From an uncultured Clostridia bacterium (GTDB lineage Bacteria; Bacillota; Clostridia; Monoglobales; Monoglobaceae), in the NCBI GenBank assembly GCA_910580105.1, contig CAJTWN010000013.1:1-52954 (forward strand): 52,954 nucleotides of DNA, given 5' to 3'. This document shows positions 25,227 through 34,176 of this stretch, piece by piece. The notes under the pieces are model-generated. The model was not told the DNA's origin. It ran no database searches and saw only the letters and a list, made by a program, of their open reading frames with translations. The position numbers and the translations under genes are program-made. Numbering within the stretch: position 1 is the first letter of the stretch; each line of letters starts with the position of its first letter.

Positions 25227-27305
25227 ATGAACAAACCCCTTTGGATATGGTATCCCGGAGATTTCGAAAAATGGCTGCAGGAACAGGTTCTGATGCGCCG
25301 CGATTTCCGCAGAGTAATCCAGCCCCCTTTCTGGCGGCTGGACAGCTGTTATCACAAAATCCGGTTTTCCTGCCCCTATTCCTCCGCGTCCGCCCAAAAG
25401 GTCACCATACATACCAGCGCAGAAATTGCCGCCGGCGTCCTGGGAATTGCAAACGTCATTGAACCAAACGAGGACGGAACTTACACCCTTCCTCCCGGAA
25501 AAGGCCGTTTCTTTGTGGATGCTTATCAGCCGGAAGGACTGCCTGCCATTTTGGTCGAAGGCGGCCTCGTCTCCGGCAGGGGCTGGGACGCGAGCGTGAC
25601 CGAACATCCAGAGGTTCCGGCCGGCTGCTATCAAACATTTGACGATCCGTCCAGTCCGCCGACTGCCTTTGCCCTGCGGCAGGTTCCCATGCCATATCGG
25701 TCCGTCAAAGACGCCGAAGGCATCTTCCGCGGTAAAAAAGTAAAGGGCCGTCTCTTTGACTTTGGAAAAGAGACCTTCGGCCTCCTTTCCTTCCGGAATG
25801 TATCCGGCAATGGCAGGCTTTATGCCTTTTACGGCGAATCAATGGAAGAAGCCCTCGCTCCCGACCATTGCGAGACCTTTGACCTGTGTGAAGTAAACGG
25901 CAGCGCCGCATCAATGCCCGTCTCCCGCACCCGGGCCTTCCGCTATGTCTTCATCCTGGAGGACGGAGTCGGCTTTGAAGATCTTGCCTATGCCTATGAG
26001 TATCTTCCCCTCCGTTACCGCGGCACATTCAAAAGCAGTGATGAAAAACTGAACAGAATCTGGGAAACTGCGCTCTATACCCTCCATCTAAACACCCGTG
26101 AATTTTTTCTGGACGGCTTAAAACGCGACCGCTGGATCTGGGGCGGCGACGCCTATCAAAGTGCACTGATGAATTATTACAGCTTTTTTGACCGGGACAT
26201 CTGCAAGCGCACCCTCTATGCCCTCTGTCCGAAACCACCCATCGAAAGGCATATCAACCATATACCCGACTACACCTTTTATTGGTTTGCCACCCTCTAT
26301 GACTATTATTATTTCACCGGCGACCTGGATTTTATCACTGAAATCTATGACCGGGCAAAGGCACTGCTTTCTTTCAGTCTTTCCCGAAGCGAGGACAACC
26401 TCTTTGTCTATGCAAAGGAGGGCGACTGGATTTTTGTTGACTGGGCGGACATGGAAAAGGACGGCGCCCTGTCTGTGGAACAGATTTTGTTTGTCCATGC
26501 CCTGAAGGTGATGGGAATCATGGCCGGCCTCACCGGCCACACCGAAGACGAAGGAACGTATACCGCCATGGCCGGCCGGTTGATGCAGGCGGTGGAAGCC
26601 ACCTTCTGGGATGAAAGCAAAGGCGCATTTATCCACAGCATCGGCGATTATGGCCGCTGTGAAACAGTCACCCGATATGCAAACATGTTTGCTCTGATGT
26701 ATGATTTGGTGGACAGCGATAAAAAAGACAGCATTGCTGTCAATGTCATCAAAAATCCCGCCGTTCAGGAAGTCGGAACCCCCTACGCCCGGTTTTATGA
26801 GCTGGACGCCATCGGCACGGTGGGCGATAAAGACTATATCCTCCGGGAAATCCGGAGTTATTGGGGCGGAATGCTTGATCTTGGCGCCACCTCCTTCTGG
26901 GAAAAGTTCTCCTATGACGAGACAGACCATTATGAAATGTATGGCCGCCCCTTTGGCAAAAGCCTTTGCCATGCCTGGGGAGCAAGCCCTGTTTATCTGC
27001 TGGGGAAATACTTCCTCGGCGTCACCCCTGCCGAAGCAGGATATGCTTCCTTCACCGCCTGCCCCTATCTCGGTGATCTCTCCTTTATTGAAGGAAGCGT
27101 TCCCACCCCCGGCGGCAATATCAGCATCCGGATGGACAGGGCGGCCATTACCGTCACCGCAGAAAATATTCCCGGCCATGTGCTGGTCCGCAGCAAGGCT
27201 ATCCCTTCCGCCGCCGGCGCAGAAATTGAGGACCTGGGCGGCAATTTGTATTCCGTTGCCGTCACTCCAGCCGTCCCCTGCAAGATTTCCTATACCCCGG
27301 TATAA
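25227..27305 (+). CDS. GH78-like alpha-L-rhamnosidase (six-hairpin glycosidase)
   Basis: A 692-residue protein. The N-terminal third is beta-rich, then comes the alpha/alpha six-hairpin barrel typical of family 78. The block DGLKRDRWIWGGDAYQSA (about 296-313) corresponds to the conserved acidic loop of rhamnosidases (DCPQREQ-like/DRxxWxGD), and a later DLGATSFWEKF with a glutamate matches the base region. The C-terminus is a beta-sandwich (GGNISIRMDRAAITV). It lacks a signal peptide, so it would act on imported oligosaccharides or glycosides. CAGGAGATG precedes the ATG at 25227; an open frame extends upstream through the previous terminator and is not coding. Family identity is fairly sure; rhamnose specificity is inference. 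Confidence 0.8.
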   Translation: MNKPLWIWYPGDFEKWLQEQVLMRRDFRRVIQPPFWRLDSCYHKIRFSCPYSSASAQKVTIHTSAEIAAGVLGIANVIEPNEDGTYTLPPGKGRFFVDAYQPEGLPAILVEGGLVSGRGWDASVTEHPEVPAGCYQTFDDPSSPPTAFALRQVPMPYRSVKDAEGIFRGKKVKGRLFDFGKETFGLLSFRNVSGNGRLYAFYGESMEEALAPDHCETFDLCEVNGSAASMPVSRTRAFRYVFILEDGVGFEDLAYAYEYLPLRYRGTFKSSDEKLNRIWETALYTLHLNTREFFLDGLKRDRWIWGGDAYQSALMNYYSFFDRDICKRTLYALCPKPPIERHINHIPDYTFYWFATLYDYYYFTGDLDFITEIYDRAKALLSFSLSRSEDNLFVYAKEGDWIFVDWADMEKDGALSVEQILFVHALKVMGIMAGLTGHTEDEGTYTAMAGRLMQAVEATFWDESKGAFIHSIGDYGRCETVTRYANMFALMYDLVDSDKKDSIAVNVIKNPAVQEVGTPYARFYELDAIGTVGDKDYILREIRSYWGGMLDLGATSFWEKFSYDETDHYEMYGRPFGKSLCHAWGASPVYLLGKYFLGVTPAEAGYASFTACPYLGDLSFIEGSVPTPGGNISIRMDRAAITVTAENIPGHVLVRSKAIPSAAGAEIEDLGGNLYSVAVTPAVPCKISYTPV

Positions 27306-27352
27306 TTTTATAATTTGATAATAAACCGCTCTGCTGCCCTTTTAACACAGCA

Positions 27353-27715
27353 AAAAAACGGACGCTATACCCAGCGTCCGTTCAGACTGTCGAAAAAGCC
27401 AAATCTGTCAAAGCAAAATTTTGCTTTATACACAACGCCCAAAAGTCCATCGTTCCCCTTCCAGACCCCGGCGGCAATATGACAAAATTTGCGCAAACCT
27501 GTTTATCAATACGCGCACCGGACGTTTTAGCCAGCATCCGTTCAGACTGTCGAAAAAGTCAAATCCGTCAAAGCAAAATTTTGCTTTATACACACCGCCC
27601 AAAAGTCCATCGTTCTCCCTTCCAGACCCGGGCAGCAATAAGACAAAATTTTCGCAAACCTGTTTATCAATACGCGTATCGGACGCTATACCCAGCGTCC
27701 GGTTTTGTTCCGCAT
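27353..27715. repeat. Tandem direct repeat, about 160-bp unit, 2.2 copies
   Basis: Units begin at 27360, 27520 and 27681 with GGACGCTATACCCAGCGTCC (second copy GGACGTTTTAGCCAGCATCC). Each of the first two continues with TTCAGACTGTCGAAAAAG, CAAAGCAAAATTTTGCTTT, AAAAGTCCATCGTT and CAAACCTGTTTATCAATACG. The first hairpin has an A7 run on its left side, so it can terminate the minus-strand stalk gene. No gene is encoded; open frames through it are fortuitous. Confidence 0.85.
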
Positions 27716-27718
27716 TTT

Positions 27719-28747
27719 TTATTTCTTTACAATTTCCTGCACGTTTTCATAGATTTCAGACAGTTCAGAGAAACTGAGTTCTTTCTCCAAGCTGTTTGTA
27801 TAAGTGACAGAATAGGAATACCCGTCTGCAAACCAAAGCGCCGTCCGAATCCCATCCTCGCCGCGCACATAAACCCTATTTCCGCCCATCTCAATTTCAT
27901 CTGTATAGAGATATTCTGTATAGTCGCCGCTGATGTCAGCAAATTCTTCTGTTGGCCGGACACGCACACAGATTTCGTACTGCACGCCGGTCTCTGGAAT
28001 GATATAGAGAAGTTCCAGCATTTTCTCCTGTTCCATTGCCCGGATCGTTGCACATTGGTAATGCTCTTTGATATTTGCCGGAAGCTTTATATCAAAGCCC
28101 AGCGCCGCAGAAACCTCTTCTGCCGATGTATATTCCTTCCAGGGATTCGCAATTTCCACCGGCGGCTCTGCTGCCTCCGGCTCCTTTGCCGGTTCTTGTT
28201 CCAGTTCCGCCCGATATGCCGGGGTGTAGAGCAGAACCAATTGCTCCTTCACTGTCACGCCCATATCTCCTATAAGCGCTTTGAAAAACTCCGCCGGAAC
28301 ATAGGTCCGTTCTCCTGCCAATACAGGTACAGCCGGAAGCTGATAGCCGCTTACCGCATCACTTGCCTTCACGTTCTGTACAAGGACGATTGGATCCTGC
28401 AAGGAGAAATTTACCAAAACGTCCCCATTTGCAAGGGATACAGATGAACTTTCCGCCCGTTCTCCCTCTACCCAAGTCACTGTATAGCCCAGCGCCTCAG
28501 ACACAGCGCGAAGGGGCAGCATCAGCGTTTCCCCCTCCAGATATGGACGGGCGCCATGCAAATCCAGCGGCACGTTATCAATATTCACCGCGAACCCCTC
28601 TTCTGTGGGGGCACTCACCGGCGCCAGCTGAAGGGGAATCAGCATTGCACTGCATTCATTGGGCGCTTGCTCTTCCGCAAAAACCAATCCTCCTGCCGCC
28701 AAAACCGAAGCTGCCGCTATCCCTGCTATCCATTGTTTAACCTTCAT
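27719..28747 (-). CDS. Secreted stalk-domain protein with DUF4367-like C-terminus
   Basis: A 342-residue exported protein. Signal peptide MKVKQWIAGIAAASVLAAGG, cleaved near VFAEE. Residues about 45-175 form a copper-amine-oxidase N-terminal (stalk) domain: LPLRAVSEALGYTVTW and later GERTYVPAEFFKALIG. A proline/glutamate-rich linker (EPAKEPEAAEPPVE) leads to a C-terminal domain of about 130 residues ending with SYSVTYTNSLEKELSFSEL, reminiscent of DUF4367. The stalk domain is named from amine oxidases but here has no catalytic part; it probably acts as a cell-surface module. The ATG at 28747 begins the signal peptide; a longer frame upstream is non-coding. One of four stalk-type proteins in the window. 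Confidence 0.8.
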   Translation of the reverse strand: MKVKQWIAGIAAASVLAAGGLVFAEEQAPNECSAMLIPLQLAPVSAPTEEGFAVNIDNVPLDLHGARPYLEGETLMLPLRAVSEALGYTVTWVEGERAESSSVSLANGDVLVNFSLQDPIVLVQNVKASDAVSGYQLPAVPVLAGERTYVPAEFFKALIGDMGVTVKEQLVLLYTPAYRAELEQEPAKEPEAAEPPVEIANPWKEYTSAEEVSAALGFDIKLPANIKEHYQCATIRAMEQEKMLELLYIIPETGVQYEICVRVRPTEEFADISGDYTEYLYTDEIEMGGNRVYVRGEDGIRTALWFADGYSYSVTYTNSLEKELSFSELSEIYENVQEIVKK

Positions 28748-28883
28748 CCTTATCATCCTTTCTATCTTTAAACACCTCTTTTTATATGACGCATTCACTC
28801 TGGGTTTTGTTCCCAGCCCCAGCGAAAGCATAACACAGGCTTATCGGTTGTCAAAAATCAACCAATTTCTCTTCCCATACGGA

Positions 28884-28911
28884 TTGACTTTTTCATCATC
28901 AATGGTATACT
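28884..28911 (+). promoter_or_regulatory. Promoter upstream of structured element copy 3 and the MFS gene
   Basis: TTGACT (28884-28889) and TATACT (28906-28911) are 16 bases apart. Transcription would start a few bases before the structured element, placing the element in the 5' leader of the MFS gene. Confidence 0.65.
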
Positions 28912-28921
28912 ATGCTATGTT

Positions 28922-29037
28922 CGATAAGGGCTAAAAACCCGTCTCCCAACATTGCGGCGGAAGATTGTTTGCCCACCGGAAAACGGAAGCAGAACCCGCC
29001 GCCCAAAGAGGCAGGGGACACCTTTCGTTTCGCTATA
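28922..29037 (+). repeat. Structured repeat element, copy 3
   Basis: The same layout as the other copies: CGATAAGGGC..CCC hairpin, CGTC, a variable middle, AAAACGGAAG (28980-28989) pairing with CTTTCGTTT (29022-29030), and CCGCCGCCCAAAGAG between. It lies between a good promoter and the MFS start codon (leader of about 140 nt). Confidence 0.6.
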
Positions 29038-29062
29038 AATTCCCAATTTAAGGAGAACCGCT

Positions 29063-30247
29063 ATGTATTCACTTCTGCTTGCAATTATCTATATCGCTTT
29101 TATCAGTCTGGGTCTGCCGGACGCTCTGATTGGCTCGGCATGGCCGGTCATGTACGGCGAACTGAATGTTCCCATCTCTTCTGCGGGGATCATCACCATG
29201 ATCATCGCCTTCGGCACAATTGTTGCAAGCCTGTTGTCCGACAGGCTGACCAGGCGGCTGGGGGCCGGGCTGGTCACTGCAATCAGCGTCTGTATGACTG
29301 CGGCGGCGCTTTTCGGCTTTTCCATCTCCCATTCCTTCCTGCCTCTGTGTTTCTGGGCAGTCCCCTATGGATTGGGCGCCGGGGCAGTCGATGCGGCGCT
29401 GAATAATTATGTGGCGCTTCACTATACTTCACGCCATATGAATTGGCTCCACTGTTTCTGGGGCGTGGGGGCGGCGGCAAGCCCTTATATCATGGGTTTC
29501 TGCCTGTCCGGCGGACTGGGATGGAACAGTGGGTATCGTGCAGTTTCTATTGTTCAGTTCGTCCTGACCGCCTTCCTGTTCCTCAGTCTTCCCCTCTGGA
29601 AAACAAAGGAAACCAACCACGCCCAAGAAAACGAGAAAAGGCCGGCGCCCGGCCTGAAAACCATCTTACAGATAAAGGGTGTCCCCCTCGTTTTGTTCAC
29701 CTTTTTCGCCTATTGTGCCCTGGAACAAACAACAGGTCTCTGGGCAAGCAGTTATCTTGTGCAATACCGCAATATCAACCCGGAAACTGCCGCACGTTTC
29801 GCGTCGCTGTTCTTCATCGGCATCACCATCGGCCGCTTTCTCTGCGGCTTTGCGGCAAACCGCCTCGGCGACAAGCGGCTTATCCGCATCGGTATTTTAA
29901 CCATGACGGCCGGTCTTTTCATGATTGCCCTTCCCGTCAGCGCCGACGGGGTGGCGCTGTCAGGTTTGATTGTCACCGGCTTCGGCTGTGCGCCGGTATA
30001 TCCTGCCATCATCCATTCCACTCCCTTCAATTTTGGAAAAGAGAATGCACAGTCCATCATTGGCATCCAGATGGCAAGCGCCTATACGGGTACCACCTTC
30101 ATGCCGCCCCTTTTCGGGCTGATTGCATCCCATCTCCACATTGGTCTGTATCCGGTTTTCCTATTTGTCTTTATCCTTATCATTCTGTGCATGTCCGAAT
30201 GGCTGAATAAACTTATTGCGGCAAAAAGTACAGAATCCCTTTCATAA
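29063..30247 (+). CDS. Major facilitator superfamily transporter
   Basis: A 394-residue membrane protein with twelve predicted helices in two halves. The inter-helix loop SDRLTRRLGAG (cytoplasmic loop 2-3, MFS signature D-R-x-R-R) and its repeat ANRLGDKRLIR in the second half identify the superfamily. NWLHCFWGVGAAASPYI and WASSYL fit the sugar/nucleoside-type branch related to FucP, but the substrate cannot be named. AAGGAGAACC precedes the ATG. It is a single-gene unit with its own promoter and terminator; a structured RNA-like element occupies its leader and might control it. Confidence 0.9.
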   Translation: MYSLLLAIIYIAFISLGLPDALIGSAWPVMYGELNVPISSAGIITMIIAFGTIVASLLSDRLTRRLGAGLVTAISVCMTAAALFGFSISHSFLPLCFWAVPYGLGAGAVDAALNNYVALHYTSRHMNWLHCFWGVGAAASPYIMGFCLSGGLGWNSGYRAVSIVQFVLTAFLFLSLPLWKTKETNHAQENEKRPAPGLKTILQIKGVPLVLFTFFAYCALEQTTGLWASSYLVQYRNINPETAARFASLFFIGITIGRFLCGFAANRLGDKRLIRIGILTMTAGLFMIALPVSADGVALSGLIVTGFGCAPVYPAIIHSTPFNFGKENAQSIIGIQMASAYTGTTFMPPLFGLIASHLHIGLYPVFLFVFILIILCMSEWLNKLIAAKSTESLS

Positions 30248-30284
30248 AAAAACAAGCATATCCAAAAGATATGCTTGTTTTCTG
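30246..30284. terminator. Terminator after the MFS gene
   Basis: AAACAAGCATATC-CAAAA-GATATGCTTGTTTT, symmetric with A and T tracts on both sides, between convergent genes. Confidence 0.85.
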
Positions 30285-30323
30285 TTCCGGGCCGAAACCC
30301 TCGGTTTTCCCCATTCTATGTAA

Positions 30324-31469
30324 TCAATATATTTTACTGTAAAGAACGCCGGGTTCCAGTGTCCATCCCCGGGCGGCGGCCATCTCTTCAACGGTCACCA
30401 GCTGGAAGCCTGCGTCAATCAGCGCCGGAACCATCCGGGCCACTGCATCGGCAGTACAATTCATGGTATCGTGCATCAGGACAATATCACCATCACGCAC
30501 ATTGTTCACAACGGTATCAAAAATCACATCCGCATTTTTATTCTGCCAGTCCAGCGTATCCACCGACCAGGTCACCACCGGCAATCCGGCAACCCGCCGC
30601 ACCCGTTCATTGGATACCCAATAGGGCGGACGCATGGTGGATGTGCCAACCCCAATGACTTCACGGGTTGCCTGATCTGTGGCGATGATTTCCTCTGCAA
30701 TCACCCCATCAGACGCCTCGGTCAGTTTTATATGATTAAAGGTATGGCTTCCAATCTGCATATTTTGTTCTCCCAGCCTTTTTGCAATCTCCGGATAAGC
30801 CCGCACATTGCTGCCCACCACATAAAAGGTGGCCCGGCTGTTATAATACTGCAGTGTATCCAAAATCCGTTCTGTGGTATATGGAAATGGCCCGTCATCA
30901 AAGGTCAGCGCCACCATGGGACGGTATGGATCAACTTCATAGGGGATCTCCCCTTCATAAACCGGCGGCTTTTCAATCATTGAAATTCCGCCGAGCACCA
31001 GTTCTGCCGCGCGGTCTTCCGCGTTCCATTTCACAACGCCCACACAGGTCAGGCTGTTTAAGTAAATCATGGTTTGTCCGCCAATATTAAAGCCTGTTAC
31101 CTGATTTCCGTTGACATAAGTACGAATATCCGTCTCCAGAATATCCGCGTATTTCAGGCCGTCATGCTGTCCGTAACTGCATACACCGCTCATTCCCTCT
31201 ATGGTTTCTGCCTCCGGGTTCCGGACAATCCACAAAGAGCGGTCGCTCTCATTCCATTCAACCAAAAATCCATAGTGTACCAATTCCTCTGCTACAATCA
31301 CTGTATAGCCATTGACATTATAAGATGCAATCGGCCGGTTGTTTACATAAGCCACAATGTCGGTATAGCGCGCCGTTCCAACCACATCCCCGTTTTGGGC
31401 AGACACTGCCGAAAACTGTATACAAAGTACAACGCATACGATGAAAAAAAGCAGCCTTTTTTTCTGCAT
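30324..31469 (-). CDS. Polysaccharide deacetylase with stalk-type N-terminal repeats
   Basis: A 381-residue exported protein. Residues 1 to about 24 are a signal peptide. Residues about 35-160 hold two copper-amine-oxidase-N-like repeats (IVAYVNNRPIASYNVNG and RTYVNGNQVTGFNIGG). From 183 on comes the NodB domain: TFDDGP (D191, D192), the metal motif SHTFNH (H242, H246), RPPYW and VTWSVDTLDW. These residues are complete, so it should deacetylate N-acetylglucosamine in peptidoglycan or another wall glycan outside the membrane. AGGAGGAAG precedes the ATG at 31469. It lies 68 bases downstream of the EamA gene on the same strand and may be cotranscribed. Confidence 0.92.
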   Translation of the reverse strand: MQKKRLLFFIVCVVLCIQFSAVSAQNGDVVGTARYTDIVAYVNNRPIASYNVNGYTVIVAEELVHYGFLVEWNESDRSLWIVRNPEAETIEGMSGVCSYGQHDGLKYADILETDIRTYVNGNQVTGFNIGGQTMIYLNSLTCVGVVKWNAEDRAAELVLGGISMIEKPPVYEGEIPYEVDPYRPMVALTFDDGPFPYTTERILDTLQYYNSRATFYVVGSNVRAYPEIAKRLGEQNMQIGSHTFNHIKLTEASDGVIAEEIIATDQATREVIGVGTSTMRPPYWVSNERVRRVAGLPVVTWSVDTLDWQNKNADVIFDTVVNNVRDGDIVLMHDTMNCTADAVARMVPALIDAGFQLVTVEEMAAARGWTLEPGVLYSKIY

Positions 31470-31537
31470 GAATCTTCCTCCTATTCGCACTTTTCCCTTC
31501 CATACGTTTTACAGTATAACAGATTTTTTTATATTTT

Positions 31538-32422
31538 TCAACCCTTTTGTATATTCTCCCCATATTTTCCCTTTTTTTGCCACAGAAACATCAGCACAGA
31601 GACACCGCAGATGATGCCATAACCCAGGACGCTGTATCTGTCCGGCAGCTGTCCGAAAAACAACACGCCAAAGACAGCGGCAAACAAAATCTGGGTATAG
31701 TCAAAGACCGAAATCTCCTTTGCAGGCGCACAGGCATAGGCCGCCGTCACGCTGAACTGACCGCCGGCCGCCGCAAGGCCGGCACCAAGGAGTGCAAAAA
31801 GCTGCCAAAGTTCCATGGGATGGAAATGAAAAATCAGATAGGGGAGGGTAACCAAACAGGAAAAAGCCGAGAAGAAAAAGACAATTATCGGCCCGCGTTC
31901 TCCACCCATACGCAGTTTTCGCACCAGCGTATAGGCAAGACCGGCGCCCATACTGCCGACAATCCCGGCAATGGGGCCGAAATTTGCAAAGAACCCCGAA
32001 AAGTCCGGCTTGATAATCAGCAGGCTTCCGCCAAAAGCCACAAGGATTGCTCCAATCTGAAACGGCGTTACCTTCTCGCGCAGAAGAAAGAAGGAAAAGA
32101 GAATTGCAAAAAAAGGCGCGAGTTTGCCCAGCATGGTGGCATCCGCCAGAAGCATATGGTCAAGGGCATAATAATTCCCCAAAATTCCGATGGTTCCAAA
32201 CAGAGACCGCAGGGTCAAAAGCCCCAGGTTCTTTCTTTGAAACCGGAATTTCTCCTCCGTCCGCAGGAGAACCACTGCGGCAAAAGCCAGCGCCACGAGG
32301 TTCCTGAAAAAGCTTTTTTCAATGGACGGCAGATCGCCGGAAAGCCGCACAAATACATTCATCAATGCAAAACAGAATGCTGAAAGAATAATATATAAAA
32401 TTCCTTTTGATTTTTGTCCCAT
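31538..32422 (-). CDS. EamA-family (DMT) transporter
   Basis: A 294-residue integral membrane protein with ten hydrophobic helices made of two EamA repeats. The first repeat contains LSAFCFALMNVFVRLSG and FFRNLVALAFAAVVLL; the second contains GSMGAGLAYTLVRKL and the end QLPDRYSVLGYGIICG. Members export or import small metabolites and amino acids; the substrate is unknown. GAGGAGGAAG precedes the ATG. It is followed on the same strand by the polysaccharide deacetylase and faces the GNAT gene. Confidence 0.9.
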   Translation of the reverse strand: MGQKSKGILYIILSAFCFALMNVFVRLSGDLPSIEKSFFRNLVALAFAAVVLLRTEEKFRFQRKNLGLLTLRSLFGTIGILGNYYALDHMLLADATMLGKLAPFFAILFSFFLLREKVTPFQIGAILVAFGGSLLIIKPDFSGFFANFGPIAGIVGSMGAGLAYTLVRKLRMGGERGPIIVFFFSAFSCLVTLPYLIFHFHPMELWQLFALLGAGLAAAGGQFSVTAAYACAPAKEISVFDYTQILFAAVFGVLFFGQLPDRYSVLGYGIICGVSVLMFLWQKKGKYGENIQKG

Positions 32423-32519
32423 AACTTCCTCCTCTTGTCAAAATGATAAAAAACGGATATACTATACAAATATAACTGCATAAAGATGCCCCTCGCCTCT
32501 GCAGGCGGCCGGATCCCCA

Positions 32520-32585
32520 TCTGATTTTTTCAGCGGGCGTGTAGTCTCCCGCTGAAATCCTTGCATAACGGCGCTGTGCGCCCAA
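32520..32585. repeat. Isolated hairpin resembling part of the structured element
   Basis: TTTCAGCGGG/CCCGCTGAAA at about 32528-32556 is close in sequence and loop to the second hairpin of element copy 2 (TTTTCAGTGGGAG). A small GGCGC/GCGCC hairpin follows. The flanking parts of the element are missing, so it may be a fragment in the leader of the GNAT gene. Confidence 0.4.
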
Positions 32586-32612
32586 TTGAGAAACAGGAAA
32601 GGAAGTGTCCCC

Positions 32613-33050
32613 ATGATTCGGAAAATTGAAGCAAAAGACAAATCTGCCTTTTTGGAAATGAACCATACATTCTATCACTCAGAAGCCGTGCTGCATACAA
32701 TCCCCGAAAAAAATGCCGCCGATACCTTCTCCCTCATCCTAAACGGCTCTCCTTATGCGGATGCCTATATGCTGGAGGAAGATGGTGAAATCTGCGGCTA
32801 TGTTCTGCTTGCCCTCACCCATTCCAACGAGGCCGGCGGCCTTGTGGTCTGGATCGAAGAGATTTATATCAAGGATAATTTCCGGGGCCGTGGGCTTGGC
32901 GGCAGATGTATCGAATTCCTGAAACAATGTTATCCGAAGGCCGTCCGCTTCCGCCTGGAAGTCTCTGATTCCAACGAAGCGGTCAAACGTCTGTATGCAC
33001 GTCACGGTTTCTCGGCTCTTAGTTATCAGCAGATGGTCCTTGACCGCTGA
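32613..33050 (+). CDS. GNAT-family N-acetyltransferase
   Basis: A 145-residue acetyltransferase. The acetyl-CoA loop is FRGRGLGGRCIEFL (the R/Q-x-x-G-x-G/A pattern) preceded by WIEEIYIKDN, and the end RLEVSDSNEAVKRLYARHGF is the typical final strand and helix. The substrate amine is unknown. AGGAAAGGAAG precedes the ATG at 32613. Its last 32 bases overlap the end of the glycolipid synthase gene on the opposite strand. Confidence 0.93.
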   Translation: MIRKIEAKDKSAFLEMNHTFYHSEAVLHTIPEKNAADTFSLILNGSPYADAYMLEEDGEICGYVLLALTHSNEAGGLVVWIEEIYIKDNFRGRGLGGRCIEFLKQCYPKAVRFRLEVSDSNEAVKRLYARHGFSALSYQQMVLDR

Positions 33051-34158
33051 GGGCAATCCGGCGCACAAAATCTGCCAGATCCCTGGTGGAATCCGGCCGC
33101 CCCAGCATGGCAACCGACTGCTTTAACAGCTCCCGGCGGCGGTCATTCAAAAAGAGCAGATACACCGCATCGTCCACAGGAAAAGATTTGCTGGTCTTGA
33201 TCGCCGCGCCGGCATTGCTCAAAAACTCCACATTCCGGTCTTCCTGTCCGGGTACCGGGTTGGTCATGATCATGGGAAGCCCCTTTGCCAGCGCTTCACT
33301 GGTGGTCAGGCCGCCCGGTTTTGTGATGATGCAATCCGCCGCATCCATAAAGACATCCACATTATCTACATATCCATAGTTATAGATTTCCCTGTGCAGG
33401 ATCAGTTCATCAATTTTCTTCTTCAGTTTTTTGTTGTTTCCGCAGATGGACACAATCTGAAAATCCAGGTCGAGCTTATCAAGCTCCTGTATCTCAGACA
33501 ACACATCTCCAAACCCCATCGAACCGCTCATGACCAAAATTGTTCGTTTATTGGGAATCCGCAGTTCCCGGCAAGCCTCTTCCCGTGAAAGGGAACGGGC
33601 AAATTTGGGGTCAATGGGAATCCCAATCGGCAGGAATTTCCGTGCAGGGATTCCTTTTTTTATCCCCTGGTTGGTGAGGAGTTCGCTCGCGGTAACATAG
33701 TAATCCAGCCGGGTATCCTCCCAATAGGGATGGATGGTAAAATCGGTCACAATCCCGATGGTCTTTGCTTTGACATCAATGTGTCCCGAAAGATAAGAGA
33801 CCAACAGCGCGGCAAAAATATGGGTACAGATAATCACATCCGGATCCTCCCTGCGGACCAGCTTCAGCAGCCGCCGCGCAAGAATGTTGGTGGTGATCTT
33901 CGGCAGGCCGTGCATACTGCCGTCCTTTGCAGAATCCCGGTTCTCGCAGATGCGATATATTCCGCCATAAACCTTTGGTATATTTTTGGTCGACATCAGA
34001 TAAATATCCGAAACCGCACGGGATAACAGCGGATTGATATATTGATAGACATCCATATACGAACTTTCCACTCCGATTCTGTTGAGATAATCGCTCATCA
34101 CCTTTGCCGTCTGGTTGTGTCCCTGTCCCGCCGTGATTGAAAAAATCATACATTTCAT
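33019..34158 (-). CDS. MGDG-synthase-like / GT28 diacylglycerol glycosyltransferase
   Basis: A 379-residue GT-B glycosyltransferase. The N-terminal half (FSITAGQGHNQTAKVMSDYL) matches the MGDG synthase domain and the C-terminal half carries the GT28 donor site (ILVMSGSMGFGDV, ITKPGGLTTSEALAKGLPMIM, PGQEDRNVEFL). Homologues such as UgtP add a sugar from UDP-sugar to diacylglycerol to make membrane glycolipid, the anchor of lipoteichoic acid. There is no membrane helix, consistent with a peripheral membrane enzyme. GAGGAGAAG precedes the ATG. It starts 18 bases after addA on the same strand, probably in one transcript. Whether it uses glucose or galactose cannot be read. Confidence 0.9.
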   Translation of the reverse strand: MKCMIFSITAGQGHNQTAKVMSDYLNRIGVESSYMDVYQYINPLLSRAVSDIYLMSTKNIPKVYGGIYRICENRDSAKDGSMHGLPKITTNILARRLLKLVRREDPDVIICTHIFAALLVSYLSGHIDVKAKTIGIVTDFTIHPYWEDTRLDYYVTASELLTNQGIKKGIPARKFLPIGIPIDPKFARSLSREEACRELRIPNKRTILVMSGSMGFGDVLSEIQELDKLDLDFQIVSICGNNKKLKKKIDELILHREIYNYGYVDNVDVFMDAADCIITKPGGLTTSEALAKGLPMIMTNPVPGQEDRNVEFLSNAGAAIKTSKSFPVDDAVYLLFLNDRRRELLKQSVAMLGRPDSTRDLADFVRRIALSGQGPSADN

Positions 34159-34176
34159 ATCAAATCTTCTCCTCTT

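Noticed and set aside
26118..27179. 353-codon open frame opposite the GH78-like gene
   Set aside because: Composition is low-complexity and there is no start signal; the glycosidase on the plus strand explains the DNA.
27479..28447. Open frame on the plus strand through the tandem repeat and the stalk gene
   Set aside because: It begins within the noncoding repeat and runs antisense to a gene with a signal peptide and ribosome site.
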